A stretch of 64,000 nucleotides of DNA from CBDIDH01 sp965277595 (GCA_965277595.1 CBDIDH010000001.1:1488001-1552000), one strand, 5' to 3'. Positions 17,587 to 27,669 are shown, numbered from the stretch's first letter. Numbers and translations are program-made. The notes: a model not told the origin generated them from the letters alone.

Positions 17587-19017
17587 TCAGGCCAGGATCT
17601 CGCGAACGAGTCGGCCGTGGACGTTGGTCAGGCGGCGCTGAATGCCGTCGTGGTAATAGGTCAGGCGCTCGTGATCGATGCCGAGGAGGTGAAGGACCGT
17701 GGCGTGAAAGTCGGGCCAGGCGACAGGGTTTTCCACGGCCTTCCAGCCGATCTCGTCGGTCGAGCCGTGGCGGAAGCCGTGCTTCAGCCCCGCCCCGGCG
17801 AGCCAGACGGAGAAGCCGTACTGATTGTGGTCGCGGCCGGTCCCCACGACGTCGTCGGGAGCCTGCGTGAATGGAGTCCGGCCGAATTCGGTCGTGAAAA
17901 GGACAAGCGTGTCATCAAGCAGGCCACGGCGGCGGAGATCCTTGAGAAGTCCGGCGACCGGGCGGTCGATCCGAAGCGCTTCCTGACCGTGGTTTGCCTT
18001 CACATTCTCGTGACCGTCCCAGTTGCGTCGGGGACTTCCGAACGTTCCTCCCGAAAAAAGCTGCACGAACCGAACCCCGCGCTCCATGAGTCGGCGAGCG
18101 ATCAGGCAGGCGCGGCCGAAATCGGCCGTCTCGGGTCGATCCAGTCCGTAAAGAGCCTGAGACTCGGCCGACTCGCCCGCGAGGCTGGCCACCTCGGGAA
18201 CAGCGCGCTGCATCCGAGCAGCGAGGCGATAGCCGCGAATCCGGGCGGTCAGGGCGTCATCCCCCTCGCGTTCGGCGGCGTGGCGAAGGTTCATGGCCTC
18301 GGCAAGGTCGCGGGTGGCGCGATCGGCGTCGGCGGGAATGGGGCGGGCGGGGAAGAGGTCGTCGATCGGGTCGCCCTTGGAACGGATCACGACGCCTTGA
18401 TGCCTGGCGGGCAGGAAGCCGCTTGACCAGTTGATCGCGCCTCCGGCCGGATATTCGCGAGCGTCGGGAATCACAACGAACGAGGGAAGGTCGTCGGCCT
18501 CGGACCCCAGGCCGTAGCTGAGCCACGAGCCGAGCGAGGGGAACCCGTTGAGCCGGAAACCGCTGTTTTCCTGGAAGGTCGCGGGTGTGTGGTTCGACGT
18601 GTCGGAGATCATCGAGTTGATGACGGTCAACTCGTCGGCGACACCGCCAATCTCGGGAAAGAGTGCCGAGATCGGCATGCCGCAACGACCGCGCGGACGA
18701 AACGACCAGTCGGGAGCGCGAAGGCGGCCGACCTTGCCAAAAAAGACGTCGGGCCGCTCGGACGTTGAGAGCGATTGACCATGCGCGGCGATCAGGCCCG
18801 GCTTGTGATCAAAGGAGTCAACCTGGCTAAGCGCGCCGAGTAGGCAGATGTGAATCGCCCGTTTTGCCTTGGGAGCAACCGGGGAATAAACGCCCGCGGA
18901 GTCGGGATCGGTCGGAGTTTCGGCCCTGAGAACGCCATCGCGAAGCAAGAGGCCCGCCGCGGCGGCGTTGAAGAGGCCGCTGCCGACCCAGGAGAGGAAG
19001 TCGCGGCGAGCGGTCAT
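17587..19017 (-). CDS. DUF1501 domain protein (Tat-exported)
   Basis: This 476-residue protein begins with a twin-arginine signal (TARRDFLSWVGSG and a hydrophobic stretch) and has the sulfatase-like DUF1501 fold. Recognisable parts include KRAIHICLLGALSQVDSFDHKP, NHTPATFQENSGF, TEFGRTPFTQ and GTGRDHNQYGFSVWLAGAGLKHG. These proteins are hugely expanded in planctomycetes and nearly always pair with a PSCyt1/DUF1549/DUF1553 protein, which lies 24 bases upstream here. Their substrate is unproven; a role in periplasmic breakdown of sulfated or complex polysaccharide is often proposed. Confidence 0.9.
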   Translation of the reverse strand: MTARRDFLSWVGSGLFNAAAAGLLLRDGVLRAETPTDPDSAGVYSPVAPKAKRAIHICLLGALSQVDSFDHKPGLIAAHGQSLSTSERPDVFFGKVGRLRAPDWSFRPRGRCGMPISALFPEIGGVADELTVINSMISDTSNHTPATFQENSGFRLNGFPSLGSWLSYGLGSEADDLPSFVVIPDAREYPAGGAINWSSGFLPARHQGVVIRSKGDPIDDLFPARPIPADADRATRDLAEAMNLRHAAEREGDDALTARIRGYRLAARMQRAVPEVASLAGESAESQALYGLDRPETADFGRACLIARRLMERGVRFVQLFSGGTFGSPRRNWDGHENVKANHGQEALRIDRPVAGLLKDLRRRGLLDDTLVLFTTEFGRTPFTQAPDDVVGTGRDHNQYGFSVWLAGAGLKHGFRHGSTDEIGWKAVENPVAWPDFHATVLHLLGIDHERLTYYHDGIQRRLTNVHGRLVREILA

Positions 19018-19041
19018 GGCCGGAAACTCCGCAATCGGGAA

Positions 19042-22023
19042 TCAATCCACGTAAAGGAACTCGTTGCTGTTAAAAACCGCCCGGGCCAGTGCCTCGGCGC
19101 CGTGGTCGTTGACGACGCGGACGGCCTGGGCACGCTCGGCATCGCTGGCGGGTCGCCCGAGGGCGAGCAAATAGGCGCGATCGACCTGCCGCAGGGGATC
19201 GTCGCCCGCCTCGCGGCGAAGGCGATCGGCGAAGGTGATGCTGAGCCGGATCGTCAGAGCGTTGTTCAATAGCGCGAGGGCCTGGAGAGGCGTCGTGGTC
19301 GCGGCCCGACGCGGGGTGGCCGTCGACGGGTCGGGGCAGTCAAAGGCGTCGAGAAAGGCGTCGCGACCGCCGCGCGCCCAGGTTCGATAAAGCGTGCGGC
19401 GACCAAGGGCCGGACCGGTCGGATCAACGGCCTTGTAGATCATCGCCGGGCTTCCCGGAGCGCGCTCTAGAGCAAATTCGCGGTAACCAGGGCCTCCCGA
19501 GGTGGGATTCAAGGCGCCGGAGACAGAGAGCATCGCGTCGCGAACCATCTCGGCTTCGAGGCGACGCGGGGGCATCCGCCATAAAAAACGACTCGCGGCA
19601 TCAACGCGGGCGGCGGCGGCTTGAAAACGCGAGGATCGCCGATAGGCCGCCGAGGTGACGATGAGCCGGTGCAACGCCTTGATATCCCCGCCGGTCGCGT
19701 TGAACTCGGAGGCGAGCCAGTCGAGCAAGAGCGGATGCGACGGTCGACCGCCGTTGAAGCCCAGGTCGCTGGACGTCTCCACCAGGCCAGACCCAAAATG
19801 GGCCTGCCAGAGTCGGTTCACCAACGTCCGCGCCGTGAGGGGATTCGACGAATCGACAATCCAGTCGGCCAGCTTGACGCGACGCGCGGCGTCTGTCGCG
19901 TCGGGAGCCAGGCCGAAATCGCTGGAAGGTCCAGGAACAGCGGCGACACCACCGGGGGCGACGATCGCGCCGGGGCTCGCCGGGTTGCCGCGCGCCAGCA
20001 CGAAGGTGGGATCGGGCGTCTTCGACACGATGGCATAGGCGCGTCGCGCCTTGCCCACAAGCGACGCTCGACCTTTTTCGCGTTCGTTCAAAAGCCGGGC
20101 GCGTTCCGAGCGTTCGCTGAGACTGAGGTCGGCCGCGATATCATCGGTTGCCATTCCGCCGGGCGCGGAGATCGTGGCGATTTCGTCGGCCTGAAGGGCC
20201 CCTTCAAAGACCGCGGCGCGAAGGATCTGGCCGGCGAGCATCCGGCCGGAACCGGGGCCTGTCCCATGCCGCATCCCGAAAACGAACCGAGCCTGACCCG
20301 CGCGGAAGGTCACGGGACCGCCCGTTGGATAGGACCGACCATAAGGAAGGCCGTCGCGATAGGCCGAAATCGTTCCGTCCGTTGCGTAGGTGATCGCCAT
20401 GCAGACGGTTTTTTTCGAGTCGGTCTCGGCCGCGCCCGCGAAGGGCTGAGTACGTCGATAGAAGTCGCTTCCGGCCATCCATTGACCCGGGTCGCGCTCA
20501 CCGAAGACGATCGTGTCGAAGATGTTGCCATCGAGCGTCTGAAGGCCGATAACACCTCCGCCGCGCTGTTGAAGTTGATCCAGGCGCACCCAGGCCACGA
20601 ACGTCCTGGCGGTCAGGTCGCGATCGATCGGCGGTGTCTGGGCGTAGCCGGTTTCACCGTCAAGCTTTAGCCCATCGCGGTCGAGTCTGGCGCCGCCTTG
20701 AAGCGAGACGCGCAGCGCTCCGATCTGATCATTAGGTCCATCGGCGAAGGACCAGAGGCCCAGAGGCGTCAACGCGTTCGAGGAACGACCGGCCGCGATC
20801 CGCAGGGCGCGGGCGGGGCCTTCGATCGCTTGAATTCGCTCGGTCAATCGAGCGAGTCGGCGCGTCTCGGCCTGATACATCGGATCGATCGGCGAGAGGT
20901 CGCGCTCGGCGCGCGAGATCCCGGAAAGCGTGGCGGCGAGGCGATAATAATCGGCCTGGCGGATCGGGTCGAACTTGTGGTCGTGGCATCGGGCACAATG
21001 AATCGTGAGCCCGAGAAAGGTCTGGCCGACCGTGCCGACGAGGTCTTCCATCTCGTCCTGCCTGACCACCTTGCGCATCGGAAGACTTTGCTGCGCCTGG
21101 CCGACCGTATCATAGGCACCGCCGACAAGAAAGCCCGTGGCCTCGACCGCCGTCGGATCGTCGGGACGGAGCAGATCGCCCGCAAGCTGAAGACGAACAA
21201 AGTCGTCGTAACGCATGTTGGCATTCAAGGCCGAGACGACCCAGTCGCGGTATCGCCAGGCATTGGGCCGGAACTCGTCATATTCAAATCCGTTGCTCTC
21301 ACCAAATCGGGCGACATCAAGCCAGAGCCGCGCCCAACGCACCCCAAAGGCCGGGGAGGCAAGCAGGCGATCAACCAGCCGCTCATAGGCGTCGGGAGCC
21401 GGATCGGATTCGAACGCCGAGACCTCTTCGGGAGTCGGGGGCAGGCCGTTGAGGTCAAACGAAAGGCGACGTATCAAGGTTCGACGGTCGGCCCGCGGCG
21501 AAGGCGACAGGCCACGCGCGTCGAGCGTCTCATTGATGAAGGCATCAATCGGATTGATCGTCTGCGTGCAATCCTTCGAGGAGGCGGGCGGGGCGGGGCG
21601 GGTCAAGGGGCGAAAGGCCCACCAGTCGCGACCGGCGCGGCGGTCGGTGGTCACGCGAAAGGGGTCGATCGGGTCGATCCCCCAACCGGCCCCGGCGAGA
21701 ATCCAGTGCTTCAAAACGGCCTTCTCGTTATCGGGCAGTGGGGTTTTCGGCGGCATCTCGTTGCCGAAGACATATTCCCAGACGAGGCTCTCGGCCAGGT
21801 CGCCCGGCACGATCGCCGGTCCGTTCTCACCCCCTTGAAGCGCCGAGACGCGTCGCGAGAGGTCGAGCTTCCCTTTTGGCTCGGGACCGGAGTGACAATC
21901 CAGGCACCGACGCGCCAGGATCGGCGCAACCTGATCATCAAAGCCGGGATTCTTCGAATCGGCCGCGTCGACCCGAAAGGCGAGAAGCAGGTAAGCCAGG
22001 ATGACGACCTTCGCGGTATTCAT
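19042..22023 (-). CDS. PSCyt1-DUF1549-LamG-DUF1553 secreted cytochrome-like protein
   Basis: This is a 993-residue exported protein. A signal peptide precedes a PSCyt1-type haem c site (CLDCH near residue 40, with MPPKTPLP further on). DUF1549 (PSCyt2, about 160-370, with RLSFDLNGLPPTPEEV and CARCHDHKFDPI) follows. A LamG/concanavalin-like insert lies at about 420-620, and DUF1553 (PSD1, about 700-990, with LVNRLWQAHFGSGLVETSSDLG and TPLQALALLNN) ends the protein. CARCHDHKFDP supplies a second CxxCH. It is the standard partner of the downstream DUF1501 protein and probably forms an operon with it. Confidence 0.92.
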   Translation of the reverse strand: MNTAKVVILAYLLLAFRVDAADSKNPGFDDQVAPILARRCLDCHSGPEPKGKLDLSRRVSALQGGENGPAIVPGDLAESLVWEYVFGNEMPPKTPLPDNEKAVLKHWILAGAGWGIDPIDPFRVTTDRRAGRDWWAFRPLTRPAPPASSKDCTQTINPIDAFINETLDARGLSPSPRADRRTLIRRLSFDLNGLPPTPEEVSAFESDPAPDAYERLVDRLLASPAFGVRWARLWLDVARFGESNGFEYDEFRPNAWRYRDWVVSALNANMRYDDFVRLQLAGDLLRPDDPTAVEATGFLVGGAYDTVGQAQQSLPMRKVVRQDEMEDLVGTVGQTFLGLTIHCARCHDHKFDPIRQADYYRLAATLSGISRAERDLSPIDPMYQAETRRLARLTERIQAIEGPARALRIAAGRSSNALTPLGLWSFADGPNDQIGALRVSLQGGARLDRDGLKLDGETGYAQTPPIDRDLTARTFVAWVRLDQLQQRGGGVIGLQTLDGNIFDTIVFGERDPGQWMAGSDFYRRTQPFAGAAETDSKKTVCMAITYATDGTISAYRDGLPYGRSYPTGGPVTFRAGQARFVFGMRHGTGPGSGRMLAGQILRAAVFEGALQADEIATISAPGGMATDDIAADLSLSERSERARLLNEREKGRASLVGKARRAYAIVSKTPDPTFVLARGNPASPGAIVAPGGVAAVPGPSSDFGLAPDATDAARRVKLADWIVDSSNPLTARTLVNRLWQAHFGSGLVETSSDLGFNGGRPSHPLLLDWLASEFNATGGDIKALHRLIVTSAAYRRSSRFQAAAARVDAASRFLWRMPPRRLEAEMVRDAMLSVSGALNPTSGGPGYREFALERAPGSPAMIYKAVDPTGPALGRRTLYRTWARGGRDAFLDAFDCPDPSTATPRRAATTTPLQALALLNNALTIRLSITFADRLRREAGDDPLRQVDRAYLLALGRPASDAERAQAVRVVNDHGAEALARAVFNSNEFLYVD

Positions 22024-22163
22024 GAGGATCGGTCAGGCCCCGCTTATTGTCCTTGACGCCCTTCTCCAACCGGGTTCCCGGATGGCTCCAGAGTACCTCG
22101 GTCTCCGGCAAGCGACAAGGTGCGGGAGCTGGTTCGACCCTGAACGCGAGACCTGGAAATCCT

Positions 22164-23495
22164 TCAGCCAGGATTGGCCCTTGCCTCGGTCCAGCGGAGC
22201 CAGCGCAAGGGAACGGCCAGCGGATTCAACGACCGTGCCTGTGTGAAACAATCGCGGGCTCGGGCGAGGTCGCCGCCGGTTCGGGCGATGATTCCGGCGT
22301 GATAAAGGAGCGTGGCCTCGCGGGTTTCGTGCTTCAAAGCCTCGCGCATCTCCGATTCGGCCTCGGTTTGCAGACCTTTTTTGAAGCAGACCCAGGCGAG
22401 CGTATCGTGTGCGTGAACGTCGTGACGCAAGGCGAGGTCGGCGCGGGCGAGAGTCAGAGCCTCGTCGAGGTCGCGACCCTTCTCGGCACGGAAGAGGGTC
22501 CAGTGGCGGTCGTAAATCCGAGGGAAGGAGTGGGCGAGTTCCCTGAGACGCGCGTATCCGCGTTCGGCCTCGGCGCCGTGACCGGTCGCGGCCTGTGCGT
22601 CGGCGCGGATCTTGATCGCCTCGAAATTCTGAGGACAGATCTTGATGGCCTTCTCGCTCCATGCCAGGGCGGAGGGCCAGTCTCCGCGCCAGACGGCGGC
22701 CGAGGCCAGAACGGTCATCGCGTGAAAGTCGCCGGGAAAGAGCCGCAATGCCTCGCGGCAGGACTGATCGGCCTCGTCGAGTCGGCCGGCGTCGACGAGG
22801 GCGTGGCCGATCATCGTGTCATACCAGGCGAGGTTTTCGGCGGGCATGTCGGGGCGACGTTCGGCGATCCGGGCGGCCTCGCGGAGCGTTCGAATGGCCG
22901 CGTCGGGATGCCCTTGAATCAGGTCGAGTCGAGCCCGGGGTGCATAAAAGCTGAGGTCATCGGCGCCGGGAGGCGAGGAAGTCAGAATCGATTCCGCGTC
23001 CGCGTAATCGCCCAGCTCGATCAGGACGTCGACGACAAGCCGACTGGCTCGGGGGTCCCTGACGGCGGCATCTCGGGCCGCTTCGAGGGCCTCGGGAAAT
23101 CGATGCTGCGCCAGCAGACTCCGGGCGAGTCGAGCCGAGGCGCTGGCGTTCCCTCGACTGAGAATTTTCAGGGAGCTGCGCGCGGCCTTCTCGGCTCGGA
23201 CAGCGTCGGCAATATCGCCCGACTCTCGATGTCGCGCCAGATACGCCGCCGCGAGTTCGCGAAAGGCGAGCGCACCCTCGGGATCGCGACCGGCTTGCGA
23301 CTCCCAGTACGCCACGCTCGTCCTGTTCACTTCGGGATCAAAAGCGGCATGCTTCGGCGGTTCGAGCGGCCCGGAGGCGTAAGGTTCCGCCGGTGTGGGA
23401 CTGCTGCCTACGCGAAGGCCGAGCCCCGCGGCGCAGCAGGCGAGAATCGTTCCAAGCAAGAAGGCCGTTCGTAAACCTCGCCGCGTGTGTGTCAT
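22164..23495 (-). CDS. exported TPR-repeat protein
   Basis: This 443-residue protein starts with a signal peptide or membrane anchor (RGLRTAFLLGTILACCAAGLG). The rest is helical repeats of the tetratricopeptide type, for example DPEGALAFRELAAAYLARH, FPEALEAARDAAVRDPR and GRLDEADQSCREALRLFPGD. It is probably a periplasmic scaffold. It sits in a minus-strand run between the DUF4331 gene and the cytochrome-like pair, and such TPR proteins often accompany DUF4331 genes. Confidence 0.75.
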   Translation of the reverse strand: MTHTRRGLRTAFLLGTILACCAAGLGLRVGSSPTPAEPYASGPLEPPKHAAFDPEVNRTSVAYWESQAGRDPEGALAFRELAAAYLARHRESGDIADAVRAEKAARSSLKILSRGNASASARLARSLLAQHRFPEALEAARDAAVRDPRASRLVVDVLIELGDYADAESILTSSPPGADDLSFYAPRARLDLIQGHPDAAIRTLREAARIAERRPDMPAENLAWYDTMIGHALVDAGRLDEADQSCREALRLFPGDFHAMTVLASAAVWRGDWPSALAWSEKAIKICPQNFEAIKIRADAQAATGHGAEAERGYARLRELAHSFPRIYDRHWTLFRAEKGRDLDEALTLARADLALRHDVHAHDTLAWVCFKKGLQTEAESEMREALKHETREATLLYHAGIIARTGGDLARARDCFTQARSLNPLAVPLRWLRWTEARANPG

Positions 23496-23566
23496 CGTCG
23501 ATCGACTCCTCCGATCCGATCAAAAACGGCCCGGGGAGGCGATCGAGCCAACCCGGGCGTGGGGCC

Positions 23567-24994
23567 TTATCGCCTGGCGGGCGCTGGCTTAACAGCCGCC
23601 GGTTTAGCAGGCGCCGGCTTGACCGTCGCCGGCTTGACAACCGCCGGCTTGACCGTCGCCGGCTTGACGAAGAGGGCCGCGGGATTGGTGACAGGGGCCT
23701 CTTCGAGCGTCGCGGCCGGTTTGCCGTTTGAGGTCTGGCCGGCCATGAGCGGGTTGCCCAGATACGGAAAGACGTCTTGATAGTCCGTGTGCGGACCGAT
23801 GTTATCGGTCTCGAACTGAGGAAGTTCCTTGCCGTCGTCGGGGATCTTTGAATTGAGTTTCGGAATGACAGGGCCGAAGATCGCCATCAGGTCGATGTCA
23901 ATGACGTCGTCGGGCAGACCGCGACCGCCGAAGAGTCCCCCCGTGAAACCGCCCGTCTCGACGCCGAGATACGACGCCTTGACGGTCGACGGCTGCGAGA
24001 GGTCCGCCACCATCACGTCGGGAACAAGCACCGAGGCGAGGGCCTGAGCAATCGCCGGGGAACGACCGGCGGGGAAGTTCATGAAAGTTAAGATATCTTG
24101 CTCGATCGTCGCGGGGTCCTGATTCGGACTGACCTTGTTGTTGATCTCGTGACGATTCGCGGTGACCGTCGCGAAGGCTTCGTTGACCGCGGGGCGGGCC
24201 AGTCGGTCTTGCTGAACGTACTGAAAACCGCTGGGAATGCTGGTCGTTTCCCAGAGCTTGACCATGCCCCCGCCGAGCGCGGAGCGGGGAAGCTCGACGA
24301 CGATCGAGAGGACGTTCAGAGTCGCGAGCAGGTCGTCGGCCGGTGTCGAGTCGAATCCGGTACTGGCCGCGAACCCTCGGAAACCGTTCTTCATGGGCGT
24401 GTCGGCGTCCATGATGCTCGGAAAATTGATCTGCTCGCCCGAGAGAGGGGTCTCACGATCGGGAAAGATCATGAAAAACCGGTTGAGGTCGAAGAAGAAG
24501 GGGTCGGAGCGAGTCCCGGCAAAAACGGTCATCCCAGGCGTCGGCGAAAAGGAAGTGTTGATCAGGCCCATCTTCGCATAAGGACGCCCGAAAACGTTGG
24601 TCGTGCCCGTGAGCAAGGGGTGCGCGGGGCCAGAAACCTGAACGTGCTGGGTGGCCCCGGTGCCAATGAACCGGAACTGGATCACGGTGTCTTCCACCGT
24701 GCCGCCCGCTTTGGTGATGAACTTCATCTGATAGAGAACCTGCGGGTCAAACGGAACCACCGTCTGCCCGGCCGGAATCAACGGATGAACGTTCATGACC
24801 ACGACGACGTTCGCCGGCGTGACCGGACTGGGGAATAGATAAACGTCGGCCATGTCGACCCCCGGTCGACCGGCGTTCTCGAAGGTGTCGCCGTGGTCAG
24901 ACGCCGCGATCTTCCGCGACACCATCAGCGCAGGCGCGAGGAGCCACCCAGCGGCCAGGATGGCCGCGGGCAAAAGGGCTGTGCGAATCCGCAT
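23567..24994 (-). CDS. DUF4331 family exported protein
   Basis: This is a 475-residue protein with a signal peptide (ALLPAAILAAGWLLAPALM) followed by the DUF4331 domain: ASDHGDTFENAGRPGVDMADVYLFPSP, MNVHPLIP and the C-terminal RGLPDDVIDIDL. The biochemical role is unknown. The last 35 or so residues are a low-complexity tail of KPA(T/V/A) repeats ending APARR, likely extracellular and unstructured or wall-binding. It is transcribed with the TPR gene 71 bases downstream. Confidence 0.88.
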   Translation of the reverse strand: MRIRTALLPAAILAAGWLLAPALMVSRKIAASDHGDTFENAGRPGVDMADVYLFPSPVTPANVVVVMNVHPLIPAGQTVVPFDPQVLYQMKFITKAGGTVEDTVIQFRFIGTGATQHVQVSGPAHPLLTGTTNVFGRPYAKMGLINTSFSPTPGMTVFAGTRSDPFFFDLNRFFMIFPDRETPLSGEQINFPSIMDADTPMKNGFRGFAASTGFDSTPADDLLATLNVLSIVVELPRSALGGGMVKLWETTSIPSGFQYVQQDRLARPAVNEAFATVTANRHEINNKVSPNQDPATIEQDILTFMNFPAGRSPAIAQALASVLVPDVMVADLSQPSTVKASYLGVETGGFTGGLFGGRGLPDDVIDIDLMAIFGPVIPKLNSKIPDDGKELPQFETDNIGPHTDYQDVFPYLGNPLMAGQTSNGKPAATLEEAPVTNPAALFVKPATVKPAVVKPATVKPAPAKPAAVKPAPARR

Positions 24995-25075
24995 CGAGTC
25001 AAATCCTCGGGTGAGTTTCCAGACGGAAATAAAACGGATGATGCGAAGCAGTTTTATGTCGGTATAAAAGCGTAA

Positions 25076-25648
25076 TTACGCCGTCTGTTGGCGGCCAAAC
25101 CGCGCCCGAGCCGCCAGGCTAGCCAGCAGGCCAATTCCCACCAGCGCCAGGCTCGACGGCTCGGGAACCGGAGCGAGCACCAGGCCCGAACTGGTCAGGC
25201 CGGTCGCCAGGTCGGTGAACTGGTACGGCTGAAGAACCGGTCCGGCATCGCTGGAAAAGGAGAAGACCGCGCTCATGCCGGGCATGATGTCCGTCGAGGG
25301 ATCGGTCGAGGTGAACGTGATCGTCGGGTTGCCGGTTGTGTAATCGTTGATGAATCCCGTCGGCATCGTGATCACCGGCGCATCGGCGGGGGTAAGCGTG
25401 GCTCCTGGCGGCGTGTCAATCGTCCCGCCTGGCGAGAGCGTCGTGATGTTCAACGCAAGCTCGGAGATGTTCGACGTGCTCGTCGCCGCGTCGGTGACGG
25501 TATAAGTATACAAGGATGTCCCGTCGCCTTGAGGCGTAATCGTCGGCATGATCGTCGCGTCGAAATCGGCGACGGCCTCGCCGCCAATGCAGGCCAGAAC
25601 GAATGCCGTGACCAGACAGGGGGTCAGGCGTCGAACAAATCGATTCAT
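25076..25648 (-). CDS. PEP-CTERM sorting-signal protein
   Basis: This 190-residue exported protein has a signal peptide (LTPCLVTAFVLACIGGEAVA), a beta-rich body of Ser/Thr-rich strands and a textbook PEP-CTERM tail (PVPEPSSLALVGIGLLASLAARARFG). The Met at 25648 was chosen because AGGAGG stands six bases before it. A strong intrinsic terminator lies 32 bases upstream of the start in the same direction, so the leader may regulate expression. Confidence 0.87.
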   Translation of the reverse strand: MNRFVRRLTPCLVTAFVLACIGGEAVADFDATIMPTITPQGDGTSLYTYTVTDAATSTSNISELALNITTLSPGGTIDTPPGATLTPADAPVITMPTGFINDYTTGNPTITFTSTDPSTDIMPGMSAVFSFSSDAGPVLQPYQFTDLATGLTSSGLVLAPVPEPSSLALVGIGLLASLAARARFGRQQTA

Positions 25649-25679
25649 ATCAGTCCTCCTTGGATGCCACTCAAATCTC

Positions 25680-25717
25680 AAAAAAAAACGGCGGGTCCGA
25701 CCACAAGCTGGCCCGCC
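25680..25717 (-). terminator. intrinsic terminator inside the PEP-CTERM gene leader
   Basis: On the minus strand GGCGGGC and CCCGCC form a stem around a loop and are followed by nine T residues. It terminates transcription running toward the PEP-CTERM gene, only 32 bases before its start codon. No gene on this strand lies upstream until 27670, so it must act on a leader RNA or a small RNA. Confidence 0.8.
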
Positions 25718-26338
25718 CTTGCCTGGGTTGCCGGAAGTCGTGATCCGGCAAAACCGGAGACGTCCTCGGCGCGAACCCCGACTCTTGAACCCGCAATGGT
25801 TCCCTGCCTCGCTCCGTGACTTTCCGCTCCTGTTCTTCGTCGCAAGGAAAGGACTTCTCAGCCAATCTCCCTGGCTAATCCATTGAAGAGCGTCCTCATG
25901 CTAAAGTGTGATTCCATCCAATCGAGGGCGACGATATCCGATCAGAGATGAACGCGTCGAGTTAATTTGTTTTCTAAAATCGAAAATCTTTAAGAAAAGT
26001 TCATCAATGTTTGGCCTTCGAGCCAGATTCCCGTGAGGTTCCAGTAGGCGACTTTGTTAAAGACCTTGGTTCCGGGAAGGGGGGTAACCGCGGGATTGAG
26101 CAAGATTCAACCAAACTCTGATGTTCTTCCAGGTAAAGGTACGGAGCAAAATCACGATTGTTACAACGTGGCCACGTGGTTTTTTCGCGACATGCGAACC
26201 TCCCTTTCTTGTTGCGCAACGGTTCGGTCACGAGGAATGGCAAGGCTCTTTGTTTTCCAGGGTGCTTATGTTAAGGTCGAACCCGAGGATCATCGACCCT
26301 CCCTGATCATTCCTGTTTCGAGACCCTGGCGCAATGCG
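25718..26338. other. divergent intergenic region with structured leader
   Basis: This spacer separates the PEP-CTERM gene (minus) from the NicO gene (plus). On the minus strand, just before the terminator, GCCGGA and TCCGGC (25730-25749) form a hairpin with an eight-base loop. Further upstream are G-rich and A-rich segments that could form a folded aptamer. I could not match it confidently to a known riboswitch. The right half, toward the NicO gene, shows no gene and has a lower GC content (25960-26200). Confidence 0.5.
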
Positions 26339-27655
26339 ATGCGATGCTGCCTGACCGTCTCGATTCTCCTCGGCCTGGGGATCAGCCTTGCGCGGGGACA
26401 CGATATCCCCAATGCACGCGTCGACCGTTCCATCCAGGCGACGGTCACACCCGCGCGTCTGGCGATCGACTACGAGGTCGGACTTTCCGAGTTAACGCTC
26501 ACACAGGATCTCCGCGCCCTTGTCGGAACCTTGCCGGGGGGCGATCGAAACGACTGGTTCGCGGAATATGCGCGCGTCAGCGGCCCCTTGAACGCGAAGG
26601 GCCTGCTCGTCTCGGTTGACGATCGCCCGATCGACCTGCATTTTGAGGGTTTTGAACTCAAGGTCGAGGACCATCCCCGGTTCACCTTCCACTTCAGGGC
26701 CGATCTTCCCGAACGCGGTCGGCTCTCGATCCGCGACACGAATTACGAGGCCGGAGAGGGAACGAGCCGACTGGCCTTGCGTGGCCTTGATGGAGTCGCG
26801 ATCAAGGGCGATGGACTTCCCGGAGAGGTTGCGGCGATTGCGATCCAGCCCGTCTGGCAGATGACTGATCCTGAGGAACGGCGGACCCGTCAGGTCGTCG
26901 CCGATTACGCGCCTGGCTCGGAAAAACAGGTCCCGGCGGCCGTTCCACCTGAAAAGAAAGCACCGATTCGTTCTGCCTCCGACGGGCTCTCGCGGCTGCT
27001 TGACCGGTCGAGAATTCCCGTCTTCGGCCTCTGGCTGATTGCCCTCGGTTTAGGCGCGGCGCACGCGATCCAACCGGGACACGGCAAGACGCTCGTCGCC
27101 GCGGCGTCGGTCGGCGAAGGGGGGGGCTGGTCGCGCGGGGTGATTCTGGCGATCACAATCACAATCGCCCATATCGGCGGTGTGCTCGCCGTCGCGGCGA
27201 TTCTCTGGGCGACGAGGTCAACGCGCTATCCTGATATCAACCGCATTCTGGCGCATGCCGCGGGGTTTATCATCGCGTCGGTCGGACTCTGGCGACTGGG
27301 CCGTCATCTTGGCGGTTACAATGAGCATGATGCCGAGGACGCAACCCTCGCCGGGCCCGGTCTCGGGACGCGAGGACTGATCGGCCTGGGCCTGGCCGGC
27401 GGGGTCGTCCCCTGCTGGGATGCCGTCGTCCTGATCGTACTGGCCGAGGCCGTGGGACGGATCGGCCTGGGCCTCGTCTTGCTCTGGGCCTTCAGCACGG
27501 GAATGGCCCTCGTCCTGGTCGCCGTCGGCCTCCTGGCCGCGCACTTGCGCACCTGGATCAATCGAAACGACGACGAGGGAATCTGGACCCGACGGCTCGG
27601 CCTGCTCAGCGGCCTGGCCGTTTCCGCGATCGGGCTTTATCTGATGATGTCTTGA
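26339..27655 (+). CDS. NicO/RcnA-type nickel-cobalt transporter with exported N-terminal domain
   Basis: This 438-residue protein has a signal peptide (LTVSILLGLGISLARG), then about 190 residues of beta-rich extracytoplasmic domain. About six membrane helices follow from residue 225. The NicO signature is GAAHAIQPGHGKTLVAA in the first helix, with ITITIAHIGGVLAV and GGVVPCWDAVVLIVLAEA in later ones. The family exports or imports Ni/Co, and related members include sulfite-export-like and copper-linked permeases. A His-rich acidic loop (EHDAEDA) lies between helices. The Met at 26339 was chosen because the signal peptide begins there. Confidence 0.78.
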   Translation: MRCCLTVSILLGLGISLARGHDIPNARVDRSIQATVTPARLAIDYEVGLSELTLTQDLRALVGTLPGGDRNDWFAEYARVSGPLNAKGLLVSVDDRPIDLHFEGFELKVEDHPRFTFHFRADLPERGRLSIRDTNYEAGEGTSRLALRGLDGVAIKGDGLPGEVAAIAIQPVWQMTDPEERRTRQVVADYAPGSEKQVPAAVPPEKKAPIRSASDGLSRLLDRSRIPVFGLWLIALGLGAAHAIQPGHGKTLVAAASVGEGGGWSRGVILAITITIAHIGGVLAVAAILWATRSTRYPDINRILAHAAGFIIASVGLWRLGRHLGGYNEHDAEDATLAGPGLGTRGLIGLGLAGGVVPCWDAVVLIVLAEAVGRIGLGLVLLWAFSTGMALVLVAVGLLAAHLRTWINRNDDEGIWTRRLGLLSGLAVSAIGLYLMMS

Positions 27656-27669
27656 AGTCGCACTGGTGA

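Noticed and set aside
25760..25900. c-di-GMP-I riboswitch on the minus strand
   Set aside because: A few segments resemble the consensus (GGAAAGTCACGG, GAACCATTGC), but the tetraloop and pairing could not be laid out. It is kept only as a general leader-RNA candidate.
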